Notes under the pieces: generated by a model
The model's input: only the letters and a program-made list of their open reading frames with translations
Database searches by the model: none
What the model was told of the DNA's origin: nothing
Assembly (NCBI RefSeq): GCF_000518885.1
Contig: NZ_JAEL01000007.1
Location: 1 to 64,000 of the forward strand
Reading direction: 5' to 3'
Length of the DNA stretch: 64,000 bases
Origin: Bacillus sp. J33
Lineage (GTDB): Bacteria; Bacillota; Bacilli; Bacillales; Cytobacillaceae
Translations under genes and position numbers: made by a program
Part shown: piece by piece, positions 25,925 through 34,931 of the stretch
Layout of the letters: each line of letters begins with the position of its first letter
Numbering within the stretch: position 1 is the first letter of the stretch

Positions 25925-26391
25925 ACTCTTCACCTCAGGGAATTATTATTGTTTTATCAACCACGTGTTCATTGTCTTAAAAAAACCATTATTCAACAAT
26001 ATATTTGTGAATAATTTCACATACTTGACGATATATTTTAACATTTCTGCTAACAAAAACATAAATAGCTTGATTTTTAATATGAATGGTGATTAAAAGC
26101 TGCTACATAGCCATGTATTTAAAATCGTTCAACAAACAGGAATCTTCCTGTTTTTATGTGGAGCTCCCCCCTTCCCAGTACGGACTTGCCAAAATGCTTG
26201 TATTATAAAAGATAAACAATTAATTGCGGAAAACATAGGCCTAAAAGGATGGTCATTAGCTGAGCATAATTAATCTGAATCGCCCCACTGAACTCTGGAC
26301 AAAATAAATTTCAATTATCGGGTTTTTTCCGGATTGTGGATTACTTAGCAAGTTTATGTTACTCTTTAGTTCAGAATAGGAAGTGATAATA
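25925..26391. other. Intergenic between divergent genes
   Basis: No reading frame of interest. A small hairpin AACAGGAA-TC-TTCCTGTT followed by TTTAT (26135-26155) could be a plus-strand terminator with no recognisable gene before it. Confidence 0.4.
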
Positions 26392-26766
26392 TTGATCAAA
26401 ATTGAAATACCTGAACCAAATCTCGTTATTGCAAGAAGCAGGCAAACTGGACAAGCTGGAGAAAGTGACCTCAGCAGTGTTTATGGGTTCACAGATTATC
26501 ATAAAATCCCGAGGGACAAAGGCGGCATTATTTTATTTTTCGATGCAAATGAGGATCTGTTATTTGTGGGAAAAGCCCGCAAATTAAGGCAGCGCGTCAA
26601 AAAGCATTTTGAAGACAATGTATCGCCAATTAAAAACCACCGTGATGAAGTCTACAAAATTGCCGTAATCTATGTGGAAGACAGCATGGAACGTGAAATT
26701 TATGAGACCTATATCATTAATACATTGCGTGCAAAGTATAATGTAGACAAAGTTTTCTACAAATAA
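26392..26766 (+). CDS. GIY-YIG nuclease-fold protein (UvrC N-terminal-like)
   Basis: About 125 residues. GGIILFFDANEDLLFVGKAR and KLRQRVKKHFEDN are a variant of the GIY...YIG motif and the following arginine helix seen in UvrC N-terminal domains; EREIYETYIINTLRAKYNVD carries the downstream conserved Glu. The first Tyr of GIY is replaced (GII), so catalysis is uncertain; a role in DNA repair is inferred from fold only. The best start is TTG at 26392 with AGGAAGTG 6 nt upstream; GTG at 26383 is the alternative. Convergent with pssA, with back-to-back terminators. Confidence 0.75.
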   Translation: MIKIEIPEPNLVIARSRQTGQAGESDLSSVYGFTDYHKIPRDKGGIILFFDANEDLLFVGKARKLRQRVKKHFEDNVSPIKNHRDEVYKIAVIYVEDSMEREIYETYIINTLRAKYNVDKVFYK

Positions 26767-26789
26767 AAAGGCCAAATAAGGCCTTTTTT
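26765..26789 (+). terminator. Terminator of the GIY-YIG gene
   Basis: AAAAGGCC, AAATAA, GGCC followed by TTTTTT, just after the stop codon. Confidence 0.75.
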
Positions 26790-26799
26790 ATTTTCCGCC

Positions 26800-26830
26800 A
26801 AAAAAACAGACCCTTTTGAAAAGAGTCTGT
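26800..26830 (-). terminator. Terminator of pssA
   Basis: On the minus strand ACAGACTCTTTT and AAAAGGGTCTGT, then TTTTTTT. Confidence 0.85.
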
Positions 26831-27525
26831 CAATCAAGTTCTTTTTTATTTTTTCCTTTAATGAATCTATAGGCTAAATATGCGATATAAAGTGGGATCG
26901 CTATATAAATTAAATTTGGGAATGGGCCATAGGATCCCTTATAAATAACGTATAATACACTTCCTAAGAAGATTGTAACAATTGTACCGTATTTCGGAAG
27001 CGGCACTTCCTTAAAGCTGGGGATTCGAATTCTGCTTACCATAAGAAAGCATAGTGCAGTGAAAACAACTGTGGTGATGATATTGGGAATGCGGTCACCA
27101 AACAGTGTTAGAATCGCCATAATTCCGCCTGCAGCTGTAATCGGCACTCCTATGAAATAGTTCAAAGAGGATTTGGGAGGACTGATATTAAACCTTGCCA
27201 GCCGATATGCCCCGAACAGCGGAAAAAGACCTGAAACGATTAATCCGAGAATTCCAAATTGATAAAAATATGTATAAAACACAAGAAATGAAGGGGCAAC
27301 CCCGAAGGTAACAATGTCAGCCAAGGAATCGAGCTCTTTTCCAAGCGTACTGTCCGCCTTCAGCATTCTTGCCAGCCTTCCGTCCATACTATCAAGCATC
27401 ATACCAATTAAAATAAGTATTGCTGCATTTTTGAATTGCCCATTGGCAGCAAAGCCAATCGAAAGAAAACCGCAATATAAATTACCCAAGGTAACGATGT
27501 TTGGGATTGCTTTAATAAAACGCAC
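26830..27525 (-). CDS. pssA: CDP-diacylglycerol-serine O-phosphatidyltransferase (PssA)
   Basis: 231 residues, mostly hydrophobic. The CDP-alcohol phosphotransferase motif D-G-x2-A-R-x8-G-x3-D-x3-D is complete in DSMDGRLARMLKADSTLGKE followed by LDSLADIVTFG. It makes phosphatidylserine from CDP-diacylglycerol and serine in the membrane, the precursor of phosphatidylethanolamine. MRFIKAIPNIVTLGNLYCGF is the usual start of the Gram-positive enzyme. No psd gene is adjacent, unlike in B. subtilis where psd follows. Confidence 0.93.
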   Translation of the reverse strand: MRFIKAIPNIVTLGNLYCGFLSIGFAANGQFKNAAILILIGMMLDSMDGRLARMLKADSTLGKELDSLADIVTFGVAPSFLVFYTYFYQFGILGLIVSGLFPLFGAYRLARFNISPPKSSLNYFIGVPITAAGGIMAILTLFGDRIPNIITTVVFTALCFLMVSRIRIPSFKEVPLPKYGTIVTIFLGSVLYVIYKGSYGPFPNLIYIAIPLYIAYLAYRFIKGKNKKELD

Positions 27526-27774
27526 TAGTGACCATCACACTCCAAATAAAGAAAAAAGGTTATATTATCAGATATTCCTATTCATTATATCATTTAATCT
27601 TCCTATCATGCCTCTTCTTTAATATAAAAAGGAAAAACTCACCGCTTGTTCTATATCCTATACAAAAAAATGAATCTTTCATAAATATCGAAGAAGGGGG
27701 TCTCTTGCTGTCTCACCCAACTATATCAGCATGCAAGATTATCCCTTTGTATTGCCAGCATCACTATAAATTAA

Positions 27775-27810
27775 AATTAGAAGAGCCCCCAATCCGCACT
27801 AAGGGCTCTT
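27775..27810 (-). terminator. Terminator after the mmsA remnant
   Basis: AAGAGCCC (27781-27788) and GGGCTCTT (27803-27810), with T-rich sequence following on the minus strand. It probably belonged to the intact dehydrogenase gene. The rest of 27526-27774 is A/T-rich with no gene seen. Confidence 0.6.
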
Positions 27811-27824
27811 CATTATAATGGACA

Positions 27825-28169
27825 TTACCACCAGGCTGTCACCATTTTTCGTCTTTTATAATATTCAACTCCATCAATTCCATTGGCATAGGTCGCCATG
27901 TAAAGAATTTTTCCAGCCGGAGAAAGGGAAGCAAGCCATTGGTCAGTCTCCGATATTCACACCAAGCATTCCTGCTTAAATTTTCTCCTTAAAGCACTTG
28001 ATATAGCTCTCATTCTGTGTATACAGATAGGCTTTAGAACAAATGCATTCCCGGCCGCGATTGCCAGCGGGATCATCCAGCAGGGTACCACCAGCGTTTC
28101 CTCCCCGCCTCATGTGACTTCAGCTACTGGCGTGGATGCCCCCTCATTTTTCAAAAGCATTGCGTCCAT
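27825..28169 (-). pseudogene. Remnant of methylmalonate-semialdehyde dehydrogenase (mmsA/iolA)
   Basis: Minus-strand fragments in different frames match the CoA-acylating aldehyde dehydrogenase MmsA/IolA: VVPCWMIPLAIAAGNAFVLK (the N-terminal NAD-binding region), then directly YLYTQNESYIKCFKEKI, AGMLGVNIG, MACFPFSGWKNSLHGDL and finally NGIDGVEYYKRRKMVTAWW before a TAA. The intact enzyme is about 485 residues; here some 700 bp between the first two blocks are deleted, and stops (TGA, TAA, TGA) and a frameshift interrupt the rest. The family oxidises malonate or methylmalonate semialdehyde to acetyl- or propionyl-CoA in inositol and valine breakdown. It lies next to the beta-oxidation cluster, so the loss may mark a pathway that was trimmed. 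Confidence 0.8.
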
Positions 28170-28208
28170 ACAAAAAGCTCCACCCCTATGTTTGATCTAT
28201 TCTTCCTA

Positions 28209-29336
28209 TTAAAATACCCTTTCTTTTTTCATAGCCCTTATTTTCTCAGAAGGCAAACCAGCAATTTCAATCAAGACTTTTTCAGTATGTTCCCCTTTTG
28301 CAGGAGGAGGTGAGATTTCTGCCTTGATTCCTCCATGCATTTTTACTGCGGGGTAGCTAAATCTGGTTTCGAAAATCCTTTTAAAAAGAGGAAAGTCCTT
28401 TAGTTCTCCTGATTCCAATATGGGAGTCAGGCAGCAATCAACCGTTTGTCCAAATTCAGTCCATTCTTTCAATGATTTGCTCTTAAATAACTCTGTTACT
28501 TCCATATAAATAGGATTGCTGCCAGAGGCATTAGTAAATTGAGAATTAATCCAGTCCTCTCTCCCTATGGCCTTGCAGAAGTTTGTCCAAAACTTTGGTT
28601 CAAGTGCGGCAAGTGCCACAAAACGGCCATCCTTCGTTTCATAGATGGAGTAAGCGATAATTTCACCATTTAAAACAGATATTCCATTTGGATATCCCGT
28701 CTCATTCTCAATCAGCAAATGGTTCCCCATGATGGAAGCCATAACCTCAGCAATGGAAATACAGTGATAACCGCCTTTTCCGTTAAGCTTGCAGGAAAGC
28801 AAAGCAGCCAGGATCCTTTCACTCGCTGCCATGCCTCCCATGAAATCTGCCATCGTATTTGCAGGATGAATCGGCCTGCCGCTTCGGTCTTTTAACTGGG
28901 CAAGAACCCCGCTTACTGCCATATAGTTCAAATCGTGGCTTCCCAAGTTTTGATAAGCCTCATTCTCACCGTAGCCAGTAAGAGAACAATAGACAATATC
29001 AGGTTTGTGCTTTTTAACAGAATCATAATCAAGCCCCAGCTTCTTCATAACACCAGGACGAAAGCTTTCTAAAACTGCATCGCTTTCTGCGATCAGCTTT
29101 AGCGCTGCCATTCGCCCATTCTCGTTTTTTAGATCTAGGGTAATGCTTTTTTTGCCGCGATTGTTTGCAACAAAAACAGCTCCAGTGCCCTCAATTTTGA
29201 TATCCAGATGCCTGCCAGGGTCTCCATTGGCTGGTTCCACTTTAATGACTTCTGCTCCCAGCTCCGCAAGTCTTTGAGAAGCATACGGACCAGGAAGGTA
29301 GTTAGAAAAATCAATGATTCTTACGCCTTTTAACAT
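28209..29336 (-). CDS. CaiB/BaiF-family CoA transferase (or 2-methylacyl-CoA racemase)
   Basis: 375 residues of the type III CoA-transferase family: LKGVRIIDFSNYLPGPYASQ, LAELGAEVIKVEPANGDPGR, VANNRGKKSITLDLKNENGR, then the catalytic aspartate in LGSHDLNYMAVSGVLAQ. Members either pass CoA between acids or racemise the 2-methyl carbon of acyl-CoAs; HDLNY with a preceding His is the pattern seen in the racemase branch, which would suit branched fatty acid degradation. AAAGGG lies 8 nt before the ATG. Last gene of the acyl-CoA dehydrogenase-thiolase-ligase unit. Confidence 0.87.
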   Translation of the reverse strand: MLKGVRIIDFSNYLPGPYASQRLAELGAEVIKVEPANGDPGRHLDIKIEGTGAVFVANNRGKKSITLDLKNENGRMAALKLIAESDAVLESFRPGVMKKLGLDYDSVKKHKPDIVYCSLTGYGENEAYQNLGSHDLNYMAVSGVLAQLKDRSGRPIHPANTMADFMGGMAASERILAALLSCKLNGKGGYHCISIAEVMASIMGNHLLIENETGYPNGISVLNGEIIAYSIYETKDGRFVALAALEPKFWTNFCKAIGREDWINSQFTNASGSNPIYMEVTELFKSKSLKEWTEFGQTVDCCLTPILESGELKDFPLFKRIFETRFSYPAVKMHGGIKAEISPPPAKGEHTEKVLIEIAGLPSEKIRAMKKERVF

Positions 29337-29357
29337 TTATAAATCCCTTTCCGCTGT

Positions 29358-30926
29358 CTATATTTTCCCGTCTGCAAACAAATCTTCCAGCTGTTTCCGG
29401 AGCATAAATTTTTGGATCTTGCCGCTGGCATTTCTGGGAAGAACATCACAAAAAATATATTTTCTCGGACGCTTATAATTAGCAAGCTCAACGCTGTTCT
29501 TACATAGTTCATCAAGCTCCTTTTCAGTCAGTAAAGGATCTTTTTTTACAATAAAAGCTGTAACAGTTTCTCCCCAGCGGTCATCTGGCTGTCCAATCAC
29601 CGCTACATCCAAAACACCATTATGCGCATATAGAACATCTTCCACTTCACGAGGATAGATATTTTCTCCCCCGCTTATAATCATGTCATCGACACGGTCT
29701 TTAACATACAAGTAACCTTCATCATCAAGGCAGCCAATATCCCCTGAGTGATACCAGCCTCCATACATTGCATTTTTTGTGGCTTCTTCGCGATTGAAAT
29801 AACCACTCATCATGCAAGGACCTTTAACGATGATTTCTCCCGTTTCTCCTGCCGGAACAATATCTTCAGGATCAGAAGGCCCATTTTCGTTTGGCCTCAC
29901 AATCCGTATCTCATGGTTCAGGCAGGCCTGCCCAGCAGATCCGGCTTTCCTGATTTGATCATCTTCAGATAAAAACGTAATCGCTGGGCCCATCTCTGTC
30001 ATTCCATATGCCTGCACAAGGGAGATGCCCAATTTATCCCGGCAGGCAAAAACAAGTGCCGGAGCCATCGGAGCAGCACCGTAAAGCCCCAGCTTTAGGC
30101 TTGCCAGATTATAATTGCTTAAGTTTTCCTGTAGAAGCATATTCCACATTGTTGGAGCTGCAAAAAACTTTGTAATTTTTTCTTCGGAAATTAAACGCAG
30201 CACTTCCTTAGCATCAAAATGGTGGAGGATCGTATTTTTTGCCCCTATGTGAACACGCGGCAAAAAGGCGCAATGAAGCTCCGCACAATGAAACATGGGG
30301 GCAGTTACAAGGCCATTGTCGCTGCTTTCCAGCTTAGTCGCACCTATAACAATCAGGCTTTGTTCGACCATATCTCTATGCCGATGGACCACGCCTTTTG
30401 GCCTTCCTGTGGTGCCGCTGGTATACATGACGGCATACAGGTCATTTTCATCAATGTCCGTGTCGATTTTTGTATGGGGAGCTGAATCAACTTTTTCACG
30501 ATACGATGCTGCATATGCCGGTACACTTTCATCAATGTACCAGAAAGAAGTATGGGGGAACCGCTGAGCTATGGGTGTAATGCCTGATTCCAGCATGTGC
30601 TCAAACAACACTACTTTGGGTTCTGCATCCTGAAGTATATAGGCAACCTCCTCTGACATCAGCCTGAAGTTTATCGGATTAAATACTGCACCGATTTTAG
30701 CACAGGCAAAAAAAGCTGTTGCAAGTTCCTCGGTGTTGAATAAATAGGTAGAAACCCTGTCACCCTTTCTGACACCTGCCTGCCGAAGGGCATTTGCCAA
30801 TTTATTAATTTCAAGGCCCCATTCTTTATAGGTAAGGCGCAGATTTTTTCTGACATCATACAAAGCTTCCTTATTCGGAAACTTGCCAGCAGTCAAATCA
30901 AATATTTTCCCAATAGTAGTCGTCAT
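29358..30926 (-). CDS. Fatty-acid/medium-chain acyl-CoA ligase
   Basis: About 522 residues. AMP-binding loop VMYTSGTTGRPKGVVHRHRD, A5 motif QAYGMTEMGPAITFLS, GWYHSGDIGCLDDEGYLYVK with DRVDDMIISGGENIYPREVE, and the catalytic lysine in PRNASGKIQKFML. It activates a fatty or branched acid to acyl-CoA for beta-oxidation. The start is the ATG at 30926 (MTTTIGKIFDL) with GGGGAGG 7 nt upstream. It lies between the thiolase and CoA-transferase genes and probably supplies their substrate. Confidence 0.9.
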   Translation of the reverse strand: MTTTIGKIFDLTAGKFPNKEALYDVRKNLRLTYKEWGLEINKLANALRQAGVRKGDRVSTYLFNTEELATAFFACAKIGAVFNPINFRLMSEEVAYILQDAEPKVVLFEHMLESGITPIAQRFPHTSFWYIDESVPAYAASYREKVDSAPHTKIDTDIDENDLYAVMYTSGTTGRPKGVVHRHRDMVEQSLIVIGATKLESSDNGLVTAPMFHCAELHCAFLPRVHIGAKNTILHHFDAKEVLRLISEEKITKFFAAPTMWNMLLQENLSNYNLASLKLGLYGAAPMAPALVFACRDKLGISLVQAYGMTEMGPAITFLSEDDQIRKAGSAGQACLNHEIRIVRPNENGPSDPEDIVPAGETGEIIVKGPCMMSGYFNREEATKNAMYGGWYHSGDIGCLDDEGYLYVKDRVDDMIISGGENIYPREVEDVLYAHNGVLDVAVIGQPDDRWGETVTAFIVKKDPLLTEKELDELCKNSVELANYKRPRKYIFCDVLPRNASGKIQKFMLRKQLEDLFADGKI

Positions 30927-30946
30927 TTTCATTCCTCCCCATTTTT

Positions 30947-32098
30947 TCAATCTAATCGTTCGATAATTGTGGCATTTGCCATTCCGTGGCCTTCGCACAT
31001 TGTTTGCAGCCCGAACCGTCCGCCTGATCTTTCGAGTTCATGCATCATGGTGACCATTAAGCGGGCACCGCTTCCTCCGAGCGGGTGGCCAAGTGCAATA
31101 GCGCCGCCGTTTGGATTAAGCTTTGCAGGATCGGCTCCCGTTTCTTTCAGCCAGGCAAGCGGGACAGGTGCGAATGCTTCGTTCACTTCAAAAACATCAA
31201 TATCTGAAATCGATAAACCTGCTTTCTTTAACACCTTTTCTGTTGCTGGTATTGGCCCTGTCAGCATTAGAGTGGGATCAGATCCTATAACTGAACGGGC
31301 AAGAATTTTGAACCGCGGCTTAATGCCCAGATCCTCCGCCTTTTCTCGGGACATGATTAAAAGCGCAGCAGCGCCATCACTGATCTGGCTTGAGTTTCCA
31401 GCATGTATTACGCCATTTTCCTTGAAAACTGTTTTTAAGCCTCCAAGCGCTTCAACTGACGTTTCTTTTCTAGGGCCCGAATCTTCTGAGACGGTTACCG
31501 ATTGTCCATTCTCCAGAATCACTTCCAGGGGGGCAATCTCCCTGGAAAAGCGGCCTTGTGCTTGTGCTTTCAATGCTTTCTGGTGGCTTTCATAGGAATA
31601 CTGATCCAATTCTTCTCTTGTAAACCCATACTTTTCAGCAATACGTTCCGCCGATATGCCTTGATGGATTATTTCATGTCTGCTTGTCAGCTTATCACTG
31701 AAGCCAACACCCTGGTAGCTGGATCCGATGGGTACACGGGACATACTCTCAACTCCGCCGGCTATCACTACATCCATATCCCCAGCTAAAATGGACTGTG
31801 CAGCAAAATGGACAGCCTGCTGGCTTGAGCCGCATTGGCGGTCTACGGTCGTTCCGGGAACTTCAATTGGAAAACCGGCAATCAAGCCAGCCACCCTCGC
31901 AATATCCCCAGTTTGTTCGCCAATTTGGGAAACACACCCCAAAATGACATCATCTATGATGGCAGGGTCTATGCCGGCACGATCTACAAGTGCCTTAAGT
32001 GCTTCTGCTGCAAGGTCATCCGCCCGGATATCCTTCAATAATCCATTTTTTCTTCCTACAGGAGTTCGAATCCCCTCAACAATAACGGCTTCGCGCAT
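30947..32098 (-). CDS. Thiolase (acetyl-CoA C-acyltransferase)
   Basis: 383 residues. The nucleophile Cys89 is in TTVDRQCGSSQQAVHFAAQS, the active His in NPNGGAIALGHPLGGSGARL and the second Cys in LQTMCEGHGMANATI. It cleaves 3-ketoacyl-CoA to acetyl-CoA or propionyl-CoA plus a shortened acyl-CoA. AAGGAGG lies 7 nt before the ATG. Second gene in the unit, 13 bp after the acyl-CoA dehydrogenase. Confidence 0.93.
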   Translation of the reverse strand: MREAVIVEGIRTPVGRKNGLLKDIRADDLAAEALKALVDRAGIDPAIIDDVILGCVSQIGEQTGDIARVAGLIAGFPIEVPGTTVDRQCGSSQQAVHFAAQSILAGDMDVVIAGGVESMSRVPIGSSYQGVGFSDKLTSRHEIIHQGISAERIAEKYGFTREELDQYSYESHQKALKAQAQGRFSREIAPLEVILENGQSVTVSEDSGPRKETSVEALGGLKTVFKENGVIHAGNSSQISDGAAALLIMSREKAEDLGIKPRFKILARSVIGSDPTLMLTGPIPATEKVLKKAGLSISDIDVFEVNEAFAPVPLAWLKETGADPAKLNPNGGAIALGHPLGGSGARLMVTMMHELERSGGRFGLQTMCEGHGMANATIIERLD

Positions 32099-32111
32099 TT
32101 ATTAAACCTCC

Positions 32112-33257
32112 TTATAATTCCATGTTTTTAGCGATAATGGTTTTCATAATTTCGTTAGTGCCTGCATATATGCTGGCGACTGGTATATCTCTATATCTTC
32201 TGGCAATCTCGTATTCTTCCATATAGCCATACCCGCCATGAAGCTGCATGCATTCTGCCGCGATTTTTCGCGCATTGTCAGTGAGCTTCCATTTTGCCAT
32301 GGATACTTTTGTCACCACATTTTTTCCTTCTATATGTTCCTCGATCAGGTTGTCAAGAAATACTCTGCCCATCTCAATATCTGTTGCCATCTCAGCTATT
32401 TTGAATTGGGTATTTTGAAATTGGCTGATCTGCTTTCCGAAAGCCTGGCGGTTCTTAACATAATCTATTGTTAATTTAAGCATTTCCTCTGCTGCCACTT
32501 GTGCGGCGATGGCCACTACTAGCCGTTCCTGCTGCAGTTTTTCCATCAAATACAAAAAACCTTTGCCTTCTTCGCCAATTAAATTCCCTTTTGGAACTTT
32601 GCAATCCTCAAAAATCAGTTCAGCTGTGTCCTGACAGTGAAGGCCGACTTTGCTTAACTTCCTGCCTCTTGAAAAGCCGGGTGCATCCCTCTCGATTGCA
32701 AGCAGGCTTACTCCTTTATGCCGCGGAACAGCGTTCGGATCCGTTTTGCAGGCAACAATGATTAAGTCGGAATGGATTCCATTTGTAATAAAGGTTTTTT
32801 CCCCGTTCACAATATAATGGTCCCCTTCAAGTTTTGCTGTCGTCTTAATCCCGGCTAAATCTGAGCCTGCGCCCGGCTCCGTCATGGCAATTGCGGTTAT
32901 GATCTCACCTGTTGCGCACTTCGGCAGCCATTTTTGCTTCTGCTCCTCAGTCCCATAGGCTGTAATGTAGGGGACAACAATATCATTGTGAAGTCCGATT
33001 CCTACCAGACCAGAACCAACACGCTCCAGCTCTTCATTTATAACAACCGAAAATCCCCAGTCTGCATTGCTTCCGCCATATTTTTCCTCAATGTCCGGAC
33101 ACAAAAAGCCCTGATCGCCCATCTTTTTCCAAAACTCTCGCGGAATAATCCTGACCTCTTCCCATTGGCCATAATTCGGATAGGCTTCTGTCTCTAAAAA
33201 CTTTCGTAAGGACTCTCTGAAAATCTCATGATCTTCCCGTATGTATGATGCAGCCAT
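32112..33257 (-). CDS. Acyl-CoA dehydrogenase, LCAD-like
   Basis: About 381 residues. FAD/substrate region ITAIAMTEPGAGSDLAGIKT, WxIT-like FITNGIHSDLIIV, and the C-terminal QLHGGYGYMEEYEIARRYRD with PVASIYAGTNEIMKTIIAKN. The position that is catalytic Glu in MCAD (YEGT) is Ala here (YAGT); long-chain-type enzymes instead use the Glu in a QQERLVVAIA segment, which is present. It makes the 2,3-double bond. Start at the ATG at 33257 with GGAGGGG upstream. First gene of dehydrogenase-thiolase-ligase-CoA transferase. Confidence 0.92.
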   Translation of the reverse strand: MAASYIREDHEIFRESLRKFLETEAYPNYGQWEEVRIIPREFWKKMGDQGFLCPDIEEKYGGSNADWGFSVVINEELERVGSGLVGIGLHNDIVVPYITAYGTEEQKQKWLPKCATGEIITAIAMTEPGAGSDLAGIKTTAKLEGDHYIVNGEKTFITNGIHSDLIIVACKTDPNAVPRHKGVSLLAIERDAPGFSRGRKLSKVGLHCQDTAELIFEDCKVPKGNLIGEEGKGFLYLMEKLQQERLVVAIAAQVAAEEMLKLTIDYVKNRQAFGKQISQFQNTQFKIAEMATDIEMGRVFLDNLIEEHIEGKNVVTKVSMAKWKLTDNARKIAAECMQLHGGYGYMEEYEIARRYRDIPVASIYAGTNEIMKTIIAKNMEL

Positions 33258-33387
33258 GCCTTCCCCTCCGAATCGGTAAAATTTTCTTGCCATAGCTCAA
33301 ATTGCGGGTCTTATCTTTCTGCAAAGGCTTACATATATATTGTACAATAATTATCTTTATTTTTAGAACATTTAGAATTGTAAATTT

Positions 33388-33430
33388 CAAAAAACCTAAC
33401 CTTTCATCATCATAAGGTTAGGTTTTTTTT
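33388..33430 (-). terminator. Terminator between the SDR gene and the beta-oxidation operon
   Basis: On the minus strand AAAACCTAACCTT, a 10-nt loop, AAGGTTAGGTTTT and TT; a perfect 13-bp stem. It separates the SDR transcript from the four-gene unit downstream. Confidence 0.85.
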
Positions 33431-33434
33431 ATAT

Positions 33435-34202
33435 TTATTTCGGCTGCATGCGAATACCGCCGTCAAGCCGGATCGTTTCTCCATTGAGCATTGGATTTTC
33501 TAAAATGCCTTCGGCAAGCTTTGCAAATTCCTCGGGATAACCCAATCTCGATGGAAATGGAACCATTTTCCCTAAAGAATTTCTTGCCGATTCCGGCAGT
33601 GATTCAAACATTGGTGTATTAAATAATCCTGGAGCAATCGTCATCACACGAATGCCATAACTCGCAAGTTCTCTTGCAATCGGTAAAGTCATGCTGACTA
33701 CACCACCCTTTGAAGCACTGTATGCAGCCTGTCCAATTTGGCCTTCATATGCTGCAACGGAAGCAGTGTTAATAATGACCCCTCTTTCCCCTTGCTCGTT
33801 TGGTTCATTTTTTGTCATTTGTTCTGCAGCTAATCTGATTACATTGAAGGTCCCTATCAGATTAATAGATATCACTTTTGAGAACATATCAAGGGAATGA
33901 GCCCCCTTGCGGCCAAGCAATTTGGCAGCAATGCCGATTCCAGCACAGTTGACTGCTGTATTGATCGAACCAAATTGATCTGCTGCATATCCCAATGCAT
34001 CCTGAATGTCCTCCTCCTTTGTCACATCCGTTTTAAAAAAGAGAGCATTTTCCCCTATTTCCTCTGCCAGCTTTCTGGCACGCTCTTCTGCCAAATCAGC
34101 AATCAGAACGCTTCCCCCTTTGCCTGCTATATGCCTTGCTGTCGCTTCGCCAAGCCCTGAAGCGCCTCCAGTAATGATAGCCCTGCAATCCTTCAGTTCC
34201 AT
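33435..34202 (-). CDS. Short-chain dehydrogenase, 3-hydroxyacyl-CoA dehydrogenase type 2 (HSD10-like)
   Basis: 255 residues. Cofactor turn [30 protein letters not shown] in place of NNAG, catalytic Ser in [15 protein letters not shown] and YSASKGG with the Tyr/Lys pair. The order and the [20 protein letters not shown] stretch are those of HSD17B10-type enzymes that oxidise 2-methyl-3-hydroxyacyl-CoA with NAD. That fits the neighbouring beta-oxidation genes, although a strong terminator separates it from them. No enoyl-CoA hydratase gene is seen nearby. Confidence 0.87.
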   Translation of the reverse strand: MELKDCRAIITGGASGLGEATARHIAGKGGSVLIADLAEERARKLAEEIGENALFFKTDVTKEEDIQDALGYAADQFGSINTAVNCAGIGIAAKLLGRKGAHSLDMFSKVISINLIGTFNVIRLAAEQMTKNEPNEQGERGVIINTASVAAYEGQIGQAAYSASKGGVVSMTLPIARELASYGIRVMTIAPGLFNTPMFESLPESARNSLGKMVPFPSRLGYPEEFAKLAEGILENPMLNGETIRLDGGIRMQPK

Positions 34203-34287
34203 ATTGAACCTCCCTCTATAAATATGTACTCATAAATTTATTTCCATTTTTAGGGGCGCTTTTCCTGCTAAAGGTTGCAATGGTCTC

Positions 34288-34842
34288 TTACAAATCCTTT
34301 TTTCGATATTTGTTGTATTCTTCACTAATAAGCTTGATCCCATGTTCAGAATCAAGAATAAAGCTCCTTGTCCTATTCAATGTTTTTTCCATCTTGAACC
34401 GAAGCACCTCAGCCAGATCAATAATGGATTGAAGATGCCTTAAGGAAATATCCAAATCAATACTCTGTTCATTGGTAAAGATTACACGCGTTTCGCTATA
34501 AGATAAATAGTTTAAGGCTTCTATATGATGAAGAGCAATCCATACACAGTCTGGCTGATAAGGAGGTTTATGCGGAAGCCAATACATATCCGGATCTGCG
34601 TTCATACGTATTGGCGGGTTTCTTACTGTTCCAAGGATAGCTTTTGTTCCTTGTATCGATCCTTTCAAATCAGAACAGTAATGCAATAAGCTCTCATTTA
34701 ACACATCATAAGGTGAAGATTCTATACAAAAACTTTGTCCTACTTCTATTATTTTTGAATAGTTGCCTATTGTTGGAACCTCCGGCAAGACTGCCATTGT
34801 ATTTCTTGTTATTACAAACTTTTCTTTAATGCTTCCTACCAT
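34288..34842 (-). CDS. comK: Competence transcription factor ComK
   Basis: 184 residues similar over its length to B. subtilis ComK: ITRNTMAVLPEVPTIGNYSK IIE, then CSDLKGSIQGTKAILGTVRN, KPPIRM-like NPPIRMNADPDMYWLPHKPP, and CVWIALHHIEALNYLSYSET followed by VIFTNEQSIDLDISLRHLQS. ComK activates the DNA-uptake genes by binding paired AAAA-N5-TTTT boxes. The start is the ATG at 34842 with AAAGGAG 6 nt before; the frame extends 16 codons further without a binding site. A TGTGA-N6-TCACA palindrome lies 24 bp upstream. Several Bacillaceae carry ComK homologues without proven competence, so activity is open. Confidence 0.88.
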   Translation of the reverse strand: MVGSIKEKFVITRNTMAVLPEVPTIGNYSKIIEVGQSFCIESSPYDVLNESLLHYCSDLKGSIQGTKAILGTVRNPPIRMNADPDMYWLPHKPPYQPDCVWIALHHIEALNYLSYSETRVIFTNEQSIDLDISLRHLQSIIDLAEVLRFKMEKTLNRTRSFILDSEHGIKLISEEYNKYRKKDL

Positions 34843-34865
34843 TTTATTTCTCCTTTTTAAAATTT

Positions 34866-34883
34866 TTGTGACATATTTCACAT
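34866..34883. promoter_or_regulatory. Rex/Fnr-like palindrome upstream of comK
   Basis: TTGTGACATATTTCACAT contains TGTGA-N6-TCACA, the consensus shared by Bacillus Fnr and closely resembling the Rex box TTGTGAA-N4-TTCACAA. It begins 24 bp before the comK start codon. Confidence 0.4.
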
Positions 34884-34931
34884 TTTTCAAAAAAGGAGTA
34901 TACTTAAATGGAAAGGTATACCCCTTTCACT

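Noticed and set aside
30969-31595. 208-codon plus-strand frame opposite the thiolase
   Set aside because: It is the shadow of a clear thiolase gene and resembles no family.
24536-34260. FadR or FapR operators before the fatty-acid genes
   Set aside because: I looked for the TGAATGA...TCATTCA-type palindrome upstream of the importer operon, the dehydrogenase and the SDR and found no convincing match.
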